The translations under genes were made by a program, and so were the position numbers. A DNA stretch of 47,198 nucleotides from Lindgomyces ingoldianus (taxonomy: Eukaryota; Ascomycota; Dothideomycetes; Pleosporales; Lindgomycetaceae): the NCBI RefSeq assembly GCF_010093535.1, contig NW_022985232.1, positions 1 through 47,198 on the forward strand. Direction: 5' to 3'. Positions 1-13,095 of this stretch are shown in pieces (within the stretch, counting starts at the first letter, position 1; every line of letters starts with the position of its first letter). A model generated the notes under the pieces. That model was not told the DNA's origin. It made no database searches and saw only the letters and a program-made list of their open reading frames with translations.

Positions 1-386
1 ACTGCACTATTCACTCATTAGGCATAGCTCCTCTCTCGTACAGTATATAGTCAGCCCAGAGCTCTATCGAGCTCCTCAGACCTTACAATACACTCGTTCA
101 ATCCACTTTGTTTGGATCTCACTACCTTGTCGACTCGCTTCCCATATGACCCCTCCTCAGCTCATGCAAGACAATCTGTCGCACGTGTCTCACGCGATAT
201 CATACCCATGTACTGCACTATTCACTCATTAAGCATAGCTCCTCTCTCGTACAGTATATAGTCAGCCCAGAGCTCCATCGAGCTCCCTAGACCTTACAAT
301 ACACTCGTGCAGTCCACTTTGTTTAGATCTCAGTACCCTGTTGATTCGCTTCCATATGACCCCTTCTCAGCTCATGCAAGACAATC
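1..386. repeat. Direct repeat, two copies of about 175 bp (LTR-like fragments)
   Basis: Bases 1-176 and 212-386 are near-identical direct copies separated by 35 bp. Both contain a TATA-like core (GTATATAGTC) followed by a short inverted GAGCTC..GAGCTC motif and an ACCTTACAATACACTCG stretch. A TATA box upstream of a C-rich initiator region is typical of fungal LTR promoters, so these are probably tandem LTR fragments. No TG..CA ends or target duplications could be fixed because copy 1 begins at the window edge. Composition is balanced, so they are not strongly RIP-mutated. Confidence 0.75.
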
Positions 387-439
387 CCTGATCTGGGTGG
401 CAGTTCTCGGCATTCTCATCGCATGCGGTTGCGATGCAA

Positions 440-665
440 CTCCGAACTCATGCAAACGGGAGACGAAAACTGTTTGCGGTAGTCACGCGTGGCTCTCACG
501 CATGGTTCTCACGATAGTCGCATGCTTTCTCACGATGGTCTCACGTTGCCAAGACTTACCCCTTTTCTTGCACGTATATAGACCTCTAGGTGTACTCCTC
601 TGGCAATCCAATCTAGTTCCTCATATCTCTGTGCTCCCACAAGCTTCACAAAAACCAATGGGACT
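440..665. repeat. LTR-like relic related to sequence near the right end
   Basis: This stretch carries several CTCACG-type short repeats, then GTTGCCAAGAC, a TATATAGAC core, a CTCCTCT motif, a CTCATATCTCTGTG segment and an AGCTTCACA motif. The same order of motifs recurs at about 46550-46770 (GTTGCCAAGAC, TATATAGAC, CTCCTCT, CTTATGTCTCT, AGCTTCACA). The two are therefore diverged members of one LTR family. The ends are not resolved, and a 122-residue open frame across it (307-675) has no recognisable protein features. Confidence 0.55.
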
Positions 666-2887
666 AAGGAGTTAGGCTAGGTTTCCTAGCATCATAGGTT
701 CAAAGCGGAGTATGGTTTCATAAATATGATCTATAATTATAGTCGTAACTTTATTGTATCTGCAGTCAAATTCGTGAAAGAGTAGACGTGTAAGATCGCC
801 AAAATGACGAGGCCACACTGTGGAAACAAGAGATCGGTTTGCTGAATTACGATTATTTTTAAATAATAAACTGCGAAATAGAAACGTTCGTCTAGTGACT
901 ACATGCGGTTCTAGTGGGAGAGACAGCCGTTCTGTTGACCAAAGGTGGGTACCTCAGCGATTGAGTGATTGTGCCTCACGAGGCGGGCTTCTTTACCTCG
1001 CCAAGATTAGCCCTAAAGGGTGTTGATACTCCGGTGGTGGTAGATAGCATGCTAGAACAATTACTAGTGCTCGGGGTGCATGATACGTATGGGCTTTAAG
1101 AATTCCTTGTAGGTTAGCAACGAGTTGTCGGGTGATTTTTTGGCCGAGACGTCAGCACCAGGAAATGAACTAGCATACCCTGCACAGCGCCACACTTCCC
1201 AAGCCAGGAGTTGGACCATACCGGCGCTAAAACCCCAGCTACGCGGGGGCTACCCTTCCCTTCCTGTTTCAATGTCGAATTTGTCATCTTGGATCGTTAC
1301 GAAGTGAGGGCAGATTGTTCTAAATGGTGATCAAGTGAGAATAGTTGAAGGCCCAGGGAGCTTTCGCTAAAAATAGTTCCCACGTGCCAAACAAAGGACG
1401 GAATCCGACGGATTAAGCTGTCGTACAAAAAAAAGTGGAAGGTGCACTGCAACGGGCCATATGAGGTTTGTACGGGCTTGTGTGAGTTGTTGTGGTTGCT
1501 TCGTGGTGCGCGAAAGTGGCTGCTGTTGTCCGATGTCAGGGTTTTCCTTTCAACATCAAACATCGTAACCCCTTGTAGACCCCGCACAACACTTTCACTC
1601 TGTCCCATCACCGCTACCGGGGGAGGTACTATCCGTCCAGCTCGTCTTGCGTGCTATTCTACAATCAAATAGGCGCCTTGGGGATGTTGCGAATAAATGC
1701 TACCCAACACACCTGAGAAACGGCGAGAATTTGGCACCTCCGTGCAGAGCGGTAAGTTGACTACGAAACCTTCTTTCTACTAAGTTAGATGTAGATTTCA
1801 AATACCCCAAGAGTAGCCCCGTGATCCCGCACTGAATAGGACACTGGTGCAATAAAATACAGCATTATTGTGCAGCCGATACCAAAAATAGGCTAAGAAA
1901 AGGATGATTTCCCGGCCATGCTGCAGAGGTTTTGTGCATTCGGCCGCATGCAACCCTTGAGCACCCCTGGTATCAAAATACTGCACCTATCATGTATCAG
2001 TGTTGTTTCTTCTCCTTATGCCATTTAGAATGCTTGAGCCTAGGTTAGCCCGGTAGCTGATAACACAATTTTCCCCGATACGGTTGGCAATAAGGCTTAG
2101 CGCATGTGTGTGAACCACAGAGTTCATAGCACTCCAAAACTTGCCGACTACCAAGTGGAACACAGTCTAACGACATCGTAGATTTGGCAAAGACTGACAC
2201 CCACTTCTTGCAAGGTCCAGTTGTCGTCTTCCTCGTCCTTTTTGCTACATATCTGTCTGAACGTATATCCTTCTCCGTTAATATCCGCTTCTTTCCCTGC
2301 GCCAAGGTATCTCCCTTCATACTATCCCCCACATTCTCATGGTCACCCCTTCCAACCCCTTCACACCACCCTAGTGCATCGCTCCCATGTCTCCACCATC
2401 TCCCGCAGTGGCATCCCTTTGATCCATTACCTACCAGTCTATCATTCCCCAAGCCCGCTGTGGTGTTAAATCCATCCTCCAGATTTACTTCAAATCCTAG
2501 ATCCCTAGAAAAGTTATCCGGCACAGCCGTTTCATCATGAACCTCCTTGAAGCAGATTATTGCCGTTCCATGGCCGACGATATGTGGAAGGAGCCCCACC
2601 ATACCAACAGAAATCCAGTACAGCAGAGTTAATTATGATTCAGTCACATGAAATCTGAGGACAGAATTTGAGAATCCCATCTTGGGGAGCGAAGGAGTGA
2701 CGTTTTCTAGTTTTCGACATTGAACACTGCTTTCAAATTCAAGTTTAAGTGATGGTGAGGTGAAAAAACCAAAAAAGAGGAAGTATCTGGCGCGGAGTCG
2801 ACCAGCAACAGCCACAAAACGACGAATTCAACAACGCGTAAGAGCAATAAGGAATGAATCGTACCAAGCACAATGTCCCTACCCATA
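666..2887. other. Intergenic sequence without a supported gene
   Basis: Balanced-composition DNA downstream of the permease stop codon. Open frames here are short or overlap antisense. The longest is a 185-residue minus-strand frame (2045-2602) opposed by proline/serine-rich plus-strand frames over the same pyrimidine-rich stretch (about 2220-2480). None shows a recognisable domain, signal peptide or supported intron structure, so none is called. The 3' UTR and terminator of the permease must lie in about 2640-2887, but no clear polyadenylation signal could be singled out. Confidence 0.5.
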
Positions 2888-5025
2888 TCACGCCTTCTCA
2901 CTCCCAACAATTTTGAACTCATCCGGCCCAACCTCGTCTGCAGCAACCATAATTCTCCTGTCATTCACTGCATCGAGCATAGAATGATACAATGGTGTAC
3001 CTTTTGATTTCCCTCTATGCTCTAGGCTGATGCTTTCCGAAGGGTATAAATCCCAACCAAATCTCTCAAAGCGAGCCTGGACGTCCTCAGTCATACCGAA
3101 TATCCTCAACTCTGCACCTTCGCCACCGTACTTTTTTAGGTCAGCCTTAAAGTCGCTGAGCGCAACAAGGCCTGTGGTATCGATTGTTGTCACCATGGAC
3201 ATGTCTAGGACGACGACTTGGATAGGAACTGGGTCATCGAGAACGCCTGCCTTGGCACGCATCTGCTTGATGCGTCGTTCACCGGAGACGCTCCAGTTTC
3301 GGTTCACCTTCTGCGCCTCGTATGCGATAACCGAGCCTGAGTTGAATGTCTGCACGACATCAAAGCATTGATCTTTGACACAGAAAGCATTCCAGAAAAT
3401 GACAGACTGGTTGAACTTGAAGACCTGTGAGTCGAGTGGCACTCCCCTAACACCTGCAGCGCCGTGGAATTTATTGCCTGTGGAATCTTCTCCCACCTCA
3501 GCAACCTGTCGAACTCGCGCAAAAGCGGAACTAAGGATGTGGATGAAGACGTTGAACCCAACGGCGGAGGCAATTCCCATTTCAGTTGAGACAAATAGCG
3601 TGACCCAGAACGAGAGCATAGATGCGACAAAGTCGGCAAGGGAAGTCTTCCAGTAGCTGTAGAACACCCTGGGTGGCATTATGACATGCCAAACTGCAGT
3701 AACAATGATAGCGGCGAGTGTAGCCTTGGGAATCCAGAATAGCGCAGGGCTTAGCTTGAAGATGGCAAGAAGCACAAACCCACCAGCAAAAAGTCCGAAC
3801 GCTGGCGACTTGACGCCTGTGTCAGAGTGAGAAACTTTATGCTAGACCTATTTCAACTGCTGTACGGGGCATACCTGTGTCAGAATTGACTGCAGTGCGC
3901 GACATTGCACCGCCCACAGACATGGAGGAAAAGAAACTGTTGAAGAAATTCGTTACACCAAGATACACAAGTTCCTGAGACTGGTCAACAGCATAATTGT
4001 TCTTCCTTCCAAATCCTTTTGCGATTGCGAGATGCTCGAGGGATGCGGCGAGGAATGGAGCGACAGCTCGAGCAAAGACCTTCTGGAACAGGTCAAGCGC
4101 GGGCATCTTTGGCGTAGCGATGCCGTTTGACTTTACTTTGCTGATTTCGAAGACAGGGGTTTTGACATTCCTGTTCAAACCGTATGAGATTCCAGTGAAG
4201 AGAATGAGAACGACGGCACTACGAGCTAGTGCGAGCAGCCAAATAATCTTGCTTTTTTGACCCCACTTCTGCCCAATCTTTTGAAGCATGACCAAGAGCA
4301 TGATACCCCCGAAACCAATGGCCATAGTCGCGGGTTTCCACTTTGGCGCTTGGGCGAATATGTCGTGGATTATGTTTGCAGTACCGGTTCCGGCTGAGAT
4401 CCCGAAGAGAGATGGGACCTGACCCAGCATAATGACGATGGCCGCTGCCGAAACGAATCCATTTAGGACAGGCACAGATATGAATTCGAGGACGAAACCA
4501 AGCTTGAAGAGTCCGACGATGAGACAGTATACCCCCACGGACATCGCAACGGCGGAGGAAATGGCTTGAGGTGTGAAGCCTTCCTGGGACACATCTCGAA
4601 TAATCTCCGCTGTTAAAAGGCCCATGAGTGAAGTTGGTCCAGTTGACATATCTACCTCTTTCGTCAGCAAAGGTCCTTGGTAGAATGATAAGTAGGCTCA
4701 TACCCTTCGAGGTCCCCATGATGAAGTACACAAAGTTGGGAAGCCAGCTAGACATGAGGCCAAACTCCACAGGAATGGTCGCAATCTTTGCATAAGCAAG
4801 AGACTGGGGAATCAGAAGAACTCCCACGGTAAGCCCGGCAAGGCAATCGTAGAGAATCCATCGTGGGTTGTACTTGGGAAGCCATTGAACAATTGGAACC
4901 TTATCGAGGAGGTAGTTGACAGATGCGGAGGGAGTAGCACGGGCAACTCTAGTACCGTCGTACTTGATGCGTTGGATAGTATGGTCTGCTGCCACCTCCT
5001 CGCGGACCCTCCTGAAGAAGGCCAT
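2888..5025 (-). CDS. SulP-family (SLC26-like) anion transporter, probable sulfate permease
   Basis: The model has three exons on the minus strand: 5025-4704, 4651-3875 and 3816-2888. Together they give 2,028 nt, or 675 residues plus stop, in one frame. The N-terminal half carries the SulP transport domain, with the family's signature LIPQSLAYA at residues 71-79 and the conserved GTSKD..TGPTS segment re-formed exactly across intron 1. A conserved GRKN..D..QE..LG.TNFFNSFF block lies at about 322-348, followed by SRTAVNS at 358-364. Several hydrophobic spans fit a 10-14 helix membrane protein. A cytoplasmic STAS domain follows at about 490-650, with the VLDMS..TTIDTTG core at 569-582. The family imports sulfate or related anions by proton coupling in fungi; the exact substrate is inferred. 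It is slightly shorter than some fungal sulfate permeases but has no missing domain. It is the only intact gene seen and lies about 1 kb from the edge of the RIP-mutated block. Confidence 0.93.
3817..3874 (-). other. Intron 2 of the SulP transporter (58 nt)
   Basis: The donor is GTATGCC and the acceptor CTGACACAG on the minus strand. Splicing splits a glycine codon (G|GC) and gives SDTG-VKSP, matching the usual SulP order. Unspliced reading ends after a short tail (MPRTAVEIGLA and stop). The size suits a fungal intron. Confidence 0.9.
4652..4703 (-). other. Intron 1 of the SulP transporter (52 nt)
   Basis: The minus strand reads GTATGAG at the donor and GAGGTAG at the acceptor, with a TGCTGAC branch-point-like motif between them. 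Splicing joins AAGG to ATATG and makes a Lys-Asp codon pair in the conserved GTSKD motif. Reading through instead gives MSLLIILPR and a non-homologous frame, which supports the intron. Confidence 0.9.
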
Positions 5026-5180
5026 ACGGATGGAAGGATTGAGGTTGAATCAATGAAGACAATCAGGGATACGTATGTGGATAGAAGTGAAAAATTGAAA
5101 AGCGAAAGGGGAACAATAGCTGGCCGCCAAAGAGGCAAGAGGGAGGGTAAGCGAACAATCAGATATCTTTATACTTAAGC
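5026..5180 (-). promoter_or_regulatory. Probable promoter and 5' UTR of the SulP transporter
   Basis: Reading leftward on the minus strand there is a TATA-like GTATAAAGATA at about 5166-5176. A pyrimidine-rich tract (CCCTCCCTCTTGCC and more) follows, and then the ATG at 5025 in the context TCCGTATGG. A TATA-like box plus CT-rich initiator is common in filamentous fungi. No sulfur-regulator site was confidently identified. Confidence 0.45.
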
Positions 5181-6104
5181 CCAAGAATGGAAGTTCTCGT
5201 TCAACTGCCGTTAGTGTGGCTGCCAACCTTGATATCCCAGAGTTCTCGAAGCAAAGGCGGGCCGATAGAACGACGGTTGACGGAGATCCACCCAGGGACA
5301 GAACTAAATTAAGACACTCTGCCAGGGGTGAACCTGCTGGAAAGATTCACATAGATGGGGAAGACGGGATGCCATCTGTTTAGTTTGTCCAATCGCGGGA
5401 TCGCATTACAAGAAACGCACGGGCATGTCCCAAACCAGACGGGACAGGCCGCTCTAGTTGTACCTATGATGTATGACATGGATGTTCAATGCAAACGTGA
5501 CCCAAGATAACGGTGATGGTGTTTAGGAGAAACGGCAATGCTTCGTAGACCAAAGGCACAAATGAAACGCTGCGCCATCCCCATGCGGCCCAATGACCAG
5601 CTCTGGAGAGATTCCTTGTCACATAATTCGTTATGAACAAGGAATTGGTCGGAACAACTTAAGCTTCAAAGCTTCGCGAGGGCAAAGGTATACAATCCCT
5701 GTCCATGGGCACATCACGAAGCGCAGATCGTCTCATGTGGGGGAAATTGAAACGTAGAAACAAGCGGACCCTGAAGGGGACGGAGGAAACGAAGTCCGCA
5801 GAAACATATGTAATTAATCCAGTCGAGCAGACTATCAATCATGTACGCTAACATTCAAGTAAACTTGTAAGCAAACATGACGCTGGATCACAATCTTGTT
5901 GCAACAATAACTACAAAGCTAAAGTATTGTGGTATCACTGTAAGCAGGAAATTTAAAGTGCAGAAAAGGGAAGAATAGCAATACAAAATTCATTTATAAA
6001 AGTACAGACTACAATTTATTAATCTAATTAGGAAATTGTTGTTAGTCACGCAACGCAAAAATTTACCTCTTCTTTAGACAAAAATTAACATAATCATATA
6101 CGTA
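5181..6104. other. Intergenic flank and edge of the AT-rich block
   Basis: From 5181 to about 5900 the DNA is gene-free with balanced composition. Composition shifts to AT-rich between about 5900 and 6100, just left of the first transposon terminus. No gene or repeat copy was recognised here. Confidence 0.5.
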
Positions 6105-6655
6105 TACTGTACACCACAGGCAAGTTGCTTACACACCTAAGTTACTTACTTTTGCTAAGACTACACTAAACTACTTTTTCTACACTACTAAATTCCTAAA
6201 AACACTACCTAGACATAGTAAAGGAATGTTAAATATAGCTTACACTTTAAGCTTTTAAATAAGACGTAACACTTTCTAAGTAATATACTATAGCTATGTA
6301 TAAAGTCTGTTAAAAGATAATAAATAACTAACACACTACAGAACTTTTATTAGCTAATTTTATAACTAACTTATAAAAGTTAGATAATAATAAAAAGTAA
6401 GTAATTATTAAGTATATACTTAAGCTAAATACATAAGGATTTTCTTTTTAGCTAGTAGCTATAGCCAATTTGCTAATTCTTTGTACGCTAAGTGTAATCT
6501 AGGCTATGTTAGCATAAACTAGCTTAGTACATGTATAAAGTGTTATCTAGAGCTTAAAGTAAAGTTTAAGTGTAAGTATAACTATAAAAAGCTTTTTATA
6601 AAGATCTTAAAGTAATTTAAGGCTAGTTTAGCCTTATAAAAATATTAAAGCTAAG

Positions 6656-6935
6656 TGTCCGTACGCAGCAGCAGCGTCGCGGCCTGGATACGAACGATCG
6701 CGCACGAGCAGGATCACGTATCTATGTCACATGATGCTCGTGCGCGAACCTCTGTGCGCGAACATCTAGATATCCCCCTTTTCCTCTGTACAAAGGAAAG
6801 ACAAGAGCAATAGAACTAGAAACATGTTACCCTTACTTTACCTACCTTATATGCTGTGCACACTGTACACTACTCTTACTCTTGCTACTTAAGTGCTTAT
6901 ACTATAAGTAGCTAGCTATTAGAGCCTATTTAACA
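6656..6935 (+). repeat. 5' LTR of the copia element
   Basis: 280 bp, beginning TGTCCGTACGCAGC and ending TTAACA (TG..CA). It holds a GC-rich first third with a GCTCGTGCGCG/CGCGCACGAGC inverted motif around 6700-6740. It shares length and order with the 3' LTR and with the solo copy at 42097-42376. The immediate 3' neighbour, CTAATTAGT, is the presumed primer-binding region and is shared with the TRIM elements. Confidence 0.95.
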
Positions 6936-6969
6936 CTAATTAGTAGTTAATTTAATTAACTATAAATTA

Positions 6970-7330
6970 GTAAGAGTAATAATAAAGTACTTATACTTTA
7001 TAAAGTACTTTATTTTATTACTTATCTTTTAAAAAGAGTAATAGCAGAGTACTTACACTTTATAAAGTACTTTATTTAGTTACCTATCTCTTAGAATAGT
7101 AGATTAATTCTTTACATTATACAGCAAGCTCTACTACTATATAAAGTAAAAAAGAGATAGTATAAAACGCACACTAAAGCTACTAAAGCTGCATAACCTA
7201 GTAGCTAGATAATAGCATATTAATTCTTTACATTATACAGCAAGCTCTGCTACTGTACAAAGTAAAAAGAAGATAGTGTAAGGTGCACACTAAAGCTATT
7301 AAAGCTGCACAACCTAGTAGCTAGACAACA
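6970..7330 (+). repeat. Two tandem duplications in the copia 5' leader
   Basis: A first pair repeats with a 62-bp period (GAGTAAT at 6974 and 7036, each followed by a TTATAAAGTACTTTAT palindrome). A second pair repeats with a 116-bp period (TAATTCTTTACATTATACAG at 7105 and 7221). Both lie between the 5' LTR and the first recognisable gag sequence, so they belong to the untranslated leader. Confidence 0.8.
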
Positions 7331-7449
7331 GCAGTACCTGCGCAATCTACTAGAAAAGAAATTAACTATACTATTATAATAAAATCTTATTAGTAACTAA
7401 TAACTCTGTGTAATAATAAAAAAAATAAAAAATAATTTTTATTATATAA

Positions 7450-10400
7450 ACAACTTATAAAAAACATAGAGATATTAGAGGCAACACTATAAAATAAGAC
7501 TAGCCTAGAGTACTAGAATAATAAGATTAACATGTTAGAAGCTCTAATAAGCCTATAGACTTAATTATACATAAGTTATATAATTACTAATCTATATATA
7601 ATAACTTAAAAAGGCGCTACTTTTCTAAGTGCATACATAAAGAATTTTAAAGAATAGACACTATAAGACTTTTTAGCACTTAGCTACACATTTAAAAAAG
7701 AGCTTATATAAGTGCTAGAGGACAAAGAAATTACACTATAGCTAGGCACTAAAGGTACCTAAGCCTAGAAGCTGTATAATATAGCATAAGAAAAGGTAAT
7801 TATACTAGAAAAGCTTTATATGTAACCTTTATTACTATATAAGGCTCTGCATAGAAGCAGACTAAACACAATGCTGCTATTAACACTAAATATACTAGCA
7901 TTACCTGCTTCTACACCTTAGCTAGCACTACACTAATCACTGTACAAACAATACATGCCACCCTACCTAACGCCTGCTCCACACCCTCAATCATACACAC
8001 CACCGCCTGCAGTAGTGTATGCACCACTAATACCACCTGCACAATCTATACTACATTATAACCTGTACAAACTTCTACTCTAAAGAGAAACTGCTAAAGA
8101 AAAACTCCTAGCAGATAAGATTATATAATTTTAAAAAGCATAAAAAAAAATAATAACTATATAAGTTAACTATATAACATCTTTATAAATAAAATAAGGA
8201 TCTTTATTAATCTATGTTAATAGCTAGATATTTAGAAAACTTAGTACATAAACATTTTTCTAGATATTCTAAAAAGTTAGGTAAATATGTACTATATACA
8301 CAACATAGGCTCTAGACATAACTAGAAGCATTTATATAACACCTTAAGTAGTTACTTTAACACTAATGTAAACTATAGCTAGTACTAGACAGACTAGATA
8401 ATAATAACTTTTATATAATACTAATAAAAAAACTTTAATAAGAGTTTATATAAAGTTTTTAAAATAATAATTAATAAGCTTACACTTATATAAAAAGCAC
8501 TAAGAATAAAATTCTAAAAGAATGTTCTACTGCACACTACTATTATATAAGCCTGTTAAGAATAACTAGAACTAGAATATGCTATGTTTACTATTAAGCC
8601 CTTATATAAAGCCTTATTTAGTAACCTATAAGCATTACTCTAAGTTACTATAGACTAAAGAGTAAACTAATACCTCTAGGAACTGCCTAATGCATACTAC
8701 ACAGACTACTAATATAACTCTGCATAACAAGAAGGAAGCTTCCCTCTGCGCAGAAAAGAATAATGTAGAAGATCTTTATCTAGGTTTAGGCCACAATCTA
8801 GAGACAACTGCACACAGATAAAGAAGTGCTTTATCTGCTATAAAGAAGAATGTTAGTTATTAAACTACTCTTATAATAACTATACGCAAGCAAAGAACTA
8901 GTATGTTGCTTTATATAAAAATTTTTATAATAAGACCTTATTATATAAAGCTATTACCTTATACATCTAAGACTTTAAAGGTTACTCTAAGAAAAAAAAT
9001 AATTTACATAATATAAAGAAAATAGAATAAGAGAGTAAGGATGCTAAAAAAGCTATTAACTACTTTACCTCTACTACTTATTTACACTGTGCAACAGGAG
9101 AGGACATCTACAGCATTAAACCTAAAAAATATGCTAAGCAGTTTATCCTTAATAACTAATACTATATAGTATACTAAGGCAAACTATAAAATATAAGTGT
9201 AGTAAAAATCTTTACTATTAGCAAGTTCTAACTTAAGGCGTACATATAAGAGAACCTATATATAAAAATTAATTAAACACCTAGCTAAACAAATATTAGC
9301 TTTAAAGGCTAGACACTAAAGGAATTAATTAGTACTATATAAATCTAGAACTTAATTAGTCTAGTTACATACTATATTTTAAAGACTTTAATACTATTTC
9401 TGCTATTACTAGTAAATGCTAACTAACTTAGGGCATACTTTAACAACATTTTAAATGTTATTATACATAAAAACAAAACTACTATACTTATTATATAAAA
9501 ATAAAGACACTTTTTTTTAATATTAGTAAAGAAGAATCTATATCTTTCTTTACTAAATTAAAACTCTACTGCCTCTACTGCTAATTTAGACACCTCTGCA
9601 TAAAGAGACTCTAGAAGATGCTAACTAGCGCTAGCTATAATGTTAATGCTGTAGTGCTAGAAAAGATTAAGAAGTTCTGCTACCTCTACTAATTATATAA
9701 CTAGGCCCTATAAAGATTTAAGTTTATAATTAAGAATAACACTTACTTTAACTATAAAGTTATTATTAATGCTATATAAATTAATAATAGAGATGTCTTA
9801 TATATTATTAATGTAGACACATTATTTTAGGCTGCTATATTTTTAAAATCTATGTCTACATAAGATACCTAGAATGCACTATGTAAATGCTAGATTAACA
9901 CCTATTAAGAACCCTTAGACTATATTATGCATAACTCTAGTATAAACTTTACTTTAAAGGATTTTTAAGCTTATGTAAAAATTATAAAAGCTACATGCAG
10001 GCAGATGCCTATAGAAGCACATTAGGCAGTTAGAAAGGTTAAGCGCGCGCACACACCTCTCTAATAAGTGTTTAACATCCTAAAGACTAAGCTAGGTAAC
10101 TGTATAGATAATAAGGCTATTCTGCAGATAGCAGTTAAGGCTCTAAACAACACAGCTAGCCTATATAGTCTAGTACCCACACTGCTAGTCTTTAGGGCAT
10201 ACCTAAGAATTAACCTAAACTCTCTACTATTACTAGACATTATTACATAAGTAAGTGCTATATAAAAGGTAATAAAGATACTTTAAAAGAACTATATAAA
10301 AGTAAATATTAATTATGTAATTAACACTTATAATAGCTTTATAACACATAAAGTTCTTAACTTCCCTCTTAGTTTAAAAATTATAGCATAAAGAGAGAAA

Positions 10401-12430
10401 AAAAGCTAGACTAGCTTATATAAAATTAAAAGCATTAAAAAAAAAGATATTATTATTAAAAAAAAAAATAGCTTACTAAAGCTTTAATATACGCAGGTTA
10501 AACTATACTATAAAGAAAAGAAAAAAGATAACCTACCTGTAATAAATAACCTAGATAAACTAATCCCTGTATAAAGGGATTCTCTAAAGAAAAGAAAAAA
10601 AGGACAGCTTTATAAAAATGTTGCAGAGGCAGAACTAGAGCCTACTATAGACTAAGCCCCTTAGAATAGTAATGCTGCACTAGTGCAAAGGGAAGATATA
10701 GATACTAGAAGAAGTAAAAGGTAAAGAAAACTTATATAAAGTCTAGACTAGGTATTTCTAACTTAGAAAGAGAAGGATAATTAGGCTTTGTCTATTAAGC
10801 TTTATATAGATAGTGTAATTACTACACCTAGAAAACTATTTAAGAAATTAGACTATATAAAAATAGACACTTTAATTACTAATAGCACTTTTAAAGTTAT
10901 AGTGTATAACTTAATAAAGCATAAAGGTTAGATTTTTAACCTTTGCCTTATATAAGAAGTAAAAGGCAAAACAACCTAACTATATAAGAAATCCTGCCTA
11001 GTGTTTGCTAGCTACTTAGATAAAGAGAAGGGAGAAATCCTTACTTAGTTACTAACTATCTAAAGAATAAGCTAGAGACTACTTTTAGCTATAAAAGTAA
11101 GCCTAAGAGCTATGTACAAAATGCATTTTAAACTATGTAATATTATATAAGTATACATCTAATTAATAAATAAGCTTATACGCACGCTGTACACAAAGCT
11201 ACTAAAGAAGATGCGCTAGAGCTTTCTACTAAATATAATACTCTAGGTTGTATAACCTTTGTATAGAGCTGCTAAATTAGGACTATATTAGTTTAAGACA
11301 TACTATAACTACTATAAAAAAAAGCTATACATGCACATTTTTTTATACAACCCCTACTTTTTAATTACTAATAAAGAAGAGCACACTTTTAGTATTACTA
11401 GCCTATAAACAGACAACACTTTAAGCATTATAATAAAAGATTTTACACAAAAAGAAAAGAAAAAACTATAAAAAGTAAAGTTCTACATAAAGAGTAAGAC
11501 TATCTTAGTAAAGAAGTAGCTTATTAAGTTTAATAGTAGAAGGATTAAACTTACGCATAACATAGTAGTTCTTACTTAAAAGAGATAAGTAAGCTACCTT
11601 TATATAATTAACCTAGAAAATAAGAATGCTGCATAATAATATGTTAAGCAACATGCTAAAGGGGCATATATTGCATTTATGTGTTAACTAAAGGTAGCAT
11701 TTAACCTGTCTATTACTATATAAACTATAAACTCTTTACATAATAATATTAACACACTTAATGCATAAATCTAATAGTAAATAGATAATAGTAAGCGTAG
11801 TCTTACTTTCTTACTATTACAGCTTAATTATGTAAAGCTGTTTATCTTTATAGATAAATTATTTGCTAATAATAAAAACTTTAGCTTATAGCTAGGATTT
11901 TTAATTATATTAAGTAATAAAGACTATATAAAGTAAAGTAACTACTTTAAAATACTAGGCAACATTATATACTAGAATTCTACTAAGTATAAAAGAGTAA
12001 CTAAGAGTGTTCTTACTAGTAAACTATATAGAATAGTTAAAAAGTTTAATAATGTAATTACCTTTAGTATAACTCTATAGTAAATTATATAAACACTTAA
12101 ACTGCTACTAATTCTAGTAGTAATCTACATAGATTTAAGGTTTTTATATAATTACTTTATTAAGCTAGGCACTACTAGTAAAAAGTAACTTATAATTAAC
12201 ATTATGTTACTTTATAAATTATACAAGAAAAAGGAAATTACTAAGATAAAGTAGATTAATAGTAAAAATAACTTAGTAAATGTATATATAAAAAAAACAC
12301 TAAACTAGGCTTTTTAATTATTAGTCCTAACTAACTGCCTCTCTATTTAGATAGAAGCATCTGTAGACTAGCTAGATTTTATGCGCAAAAATGCTCTAGA
12401 CTAACTAGACTAATAACACCTTTATATAAG
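7450..12430 (+). pseudogene. Copia gag-pol pseudogene
   Basis: Conceptual reading, ignoring stops and frame slips, shows the copia order. A proline-rich gag part lies at about 7900-8060. A zinc-knuckle relic at 8827-8853 keeps CFIC and a third Cys in the form usual for fungal copia elements. A GAG-pre-integrase and integrase region covers about 9400-10250; its last part survives as a 60-codon open frame (10068-10250) containing AVKALNN and LVPTLLVF. Reverse transcriptase lies at about 10920-11600, with the TDD catalytic motif changed to T-D-N at 11409-11417. RNase H is at about 11640-12400 (FIDKLFANNK, then KRVTKSVL). In copia elements integrase precedes reverse transcriptase, which sets this apart from the gypsy elements to the right. 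Non-functional. Confidence 0.9.
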
Positions 12431-13059
12431 GCTTATTTTTTTTATTTTTTTTATTATACACACTTATTTTTTCTTATTACAAAATTAGAAGAGAAAGATA
12501 TGTAAAAAAGATAGTCTATTTATCTAGTATACAGAAAAAGAAAAAGCTACTACCCTTTATATATAGTAGTTATAATGCAGACTACAGCTCTGCTATACGC
12601 ATAAGGCATAGGCATTAGCCTAGAAGTTAGCTAACATATAACACTTAATAAAAAAAAAGGCACTAGTAGTGCTACTATAATAATAAGCACATAAAGTTGC
12701 TAGGACCTAACTATAACTCTAGACTAAGACTGCACAGAAGTACCCCTTATAACGCATAACCTTTGCTGCCTATAGCTGCAGATTAGTGCTAGCAGGCAAG
12801 ATAACATTAATATTATAAAATAGTAAAGCTGCTATATGCTACTTTTTAGCCTATCTATAATTAGCATTTTATATAAAAAGAAAGTAAAAGAGCTAAAAAA
12901 TTTATATATTTATGCTAAGACACTAAATAAACTGCTAATTAGTAGTAAAACTAGTTAGAAAAGTAACACAGATGCGCCCTAGGCTGCTAGACTACACAAG
13001 GACGTTAAAGACGCCCGCACTAATAGCGCTAGAGGTAGAGGAGGAAGGCTGGAGAGACA

Positions 13060-13095
<36 letters not shown>

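Noticed and set aside
2045..2602. 185-codon minus-strand open frame downstream of the permease
   Set aside because: No recognisable domain, it overlaps open frames on the opposite strand, and the Pro/Ser or Gly-rich composition follows from a pyrimidine-rich stretch. No splice signals or homology support it.
4885..5178. 97-codon plus-strand frame over the permease 5' region
   Set aside because: Antisense to a well-supported first exon and promoter; a shadow frame.
10068..10250. Independent 60-codon gene
   Set aside because: It is the surviving piece of the copia integrase C-terminal region, in the right place and frame within the element.
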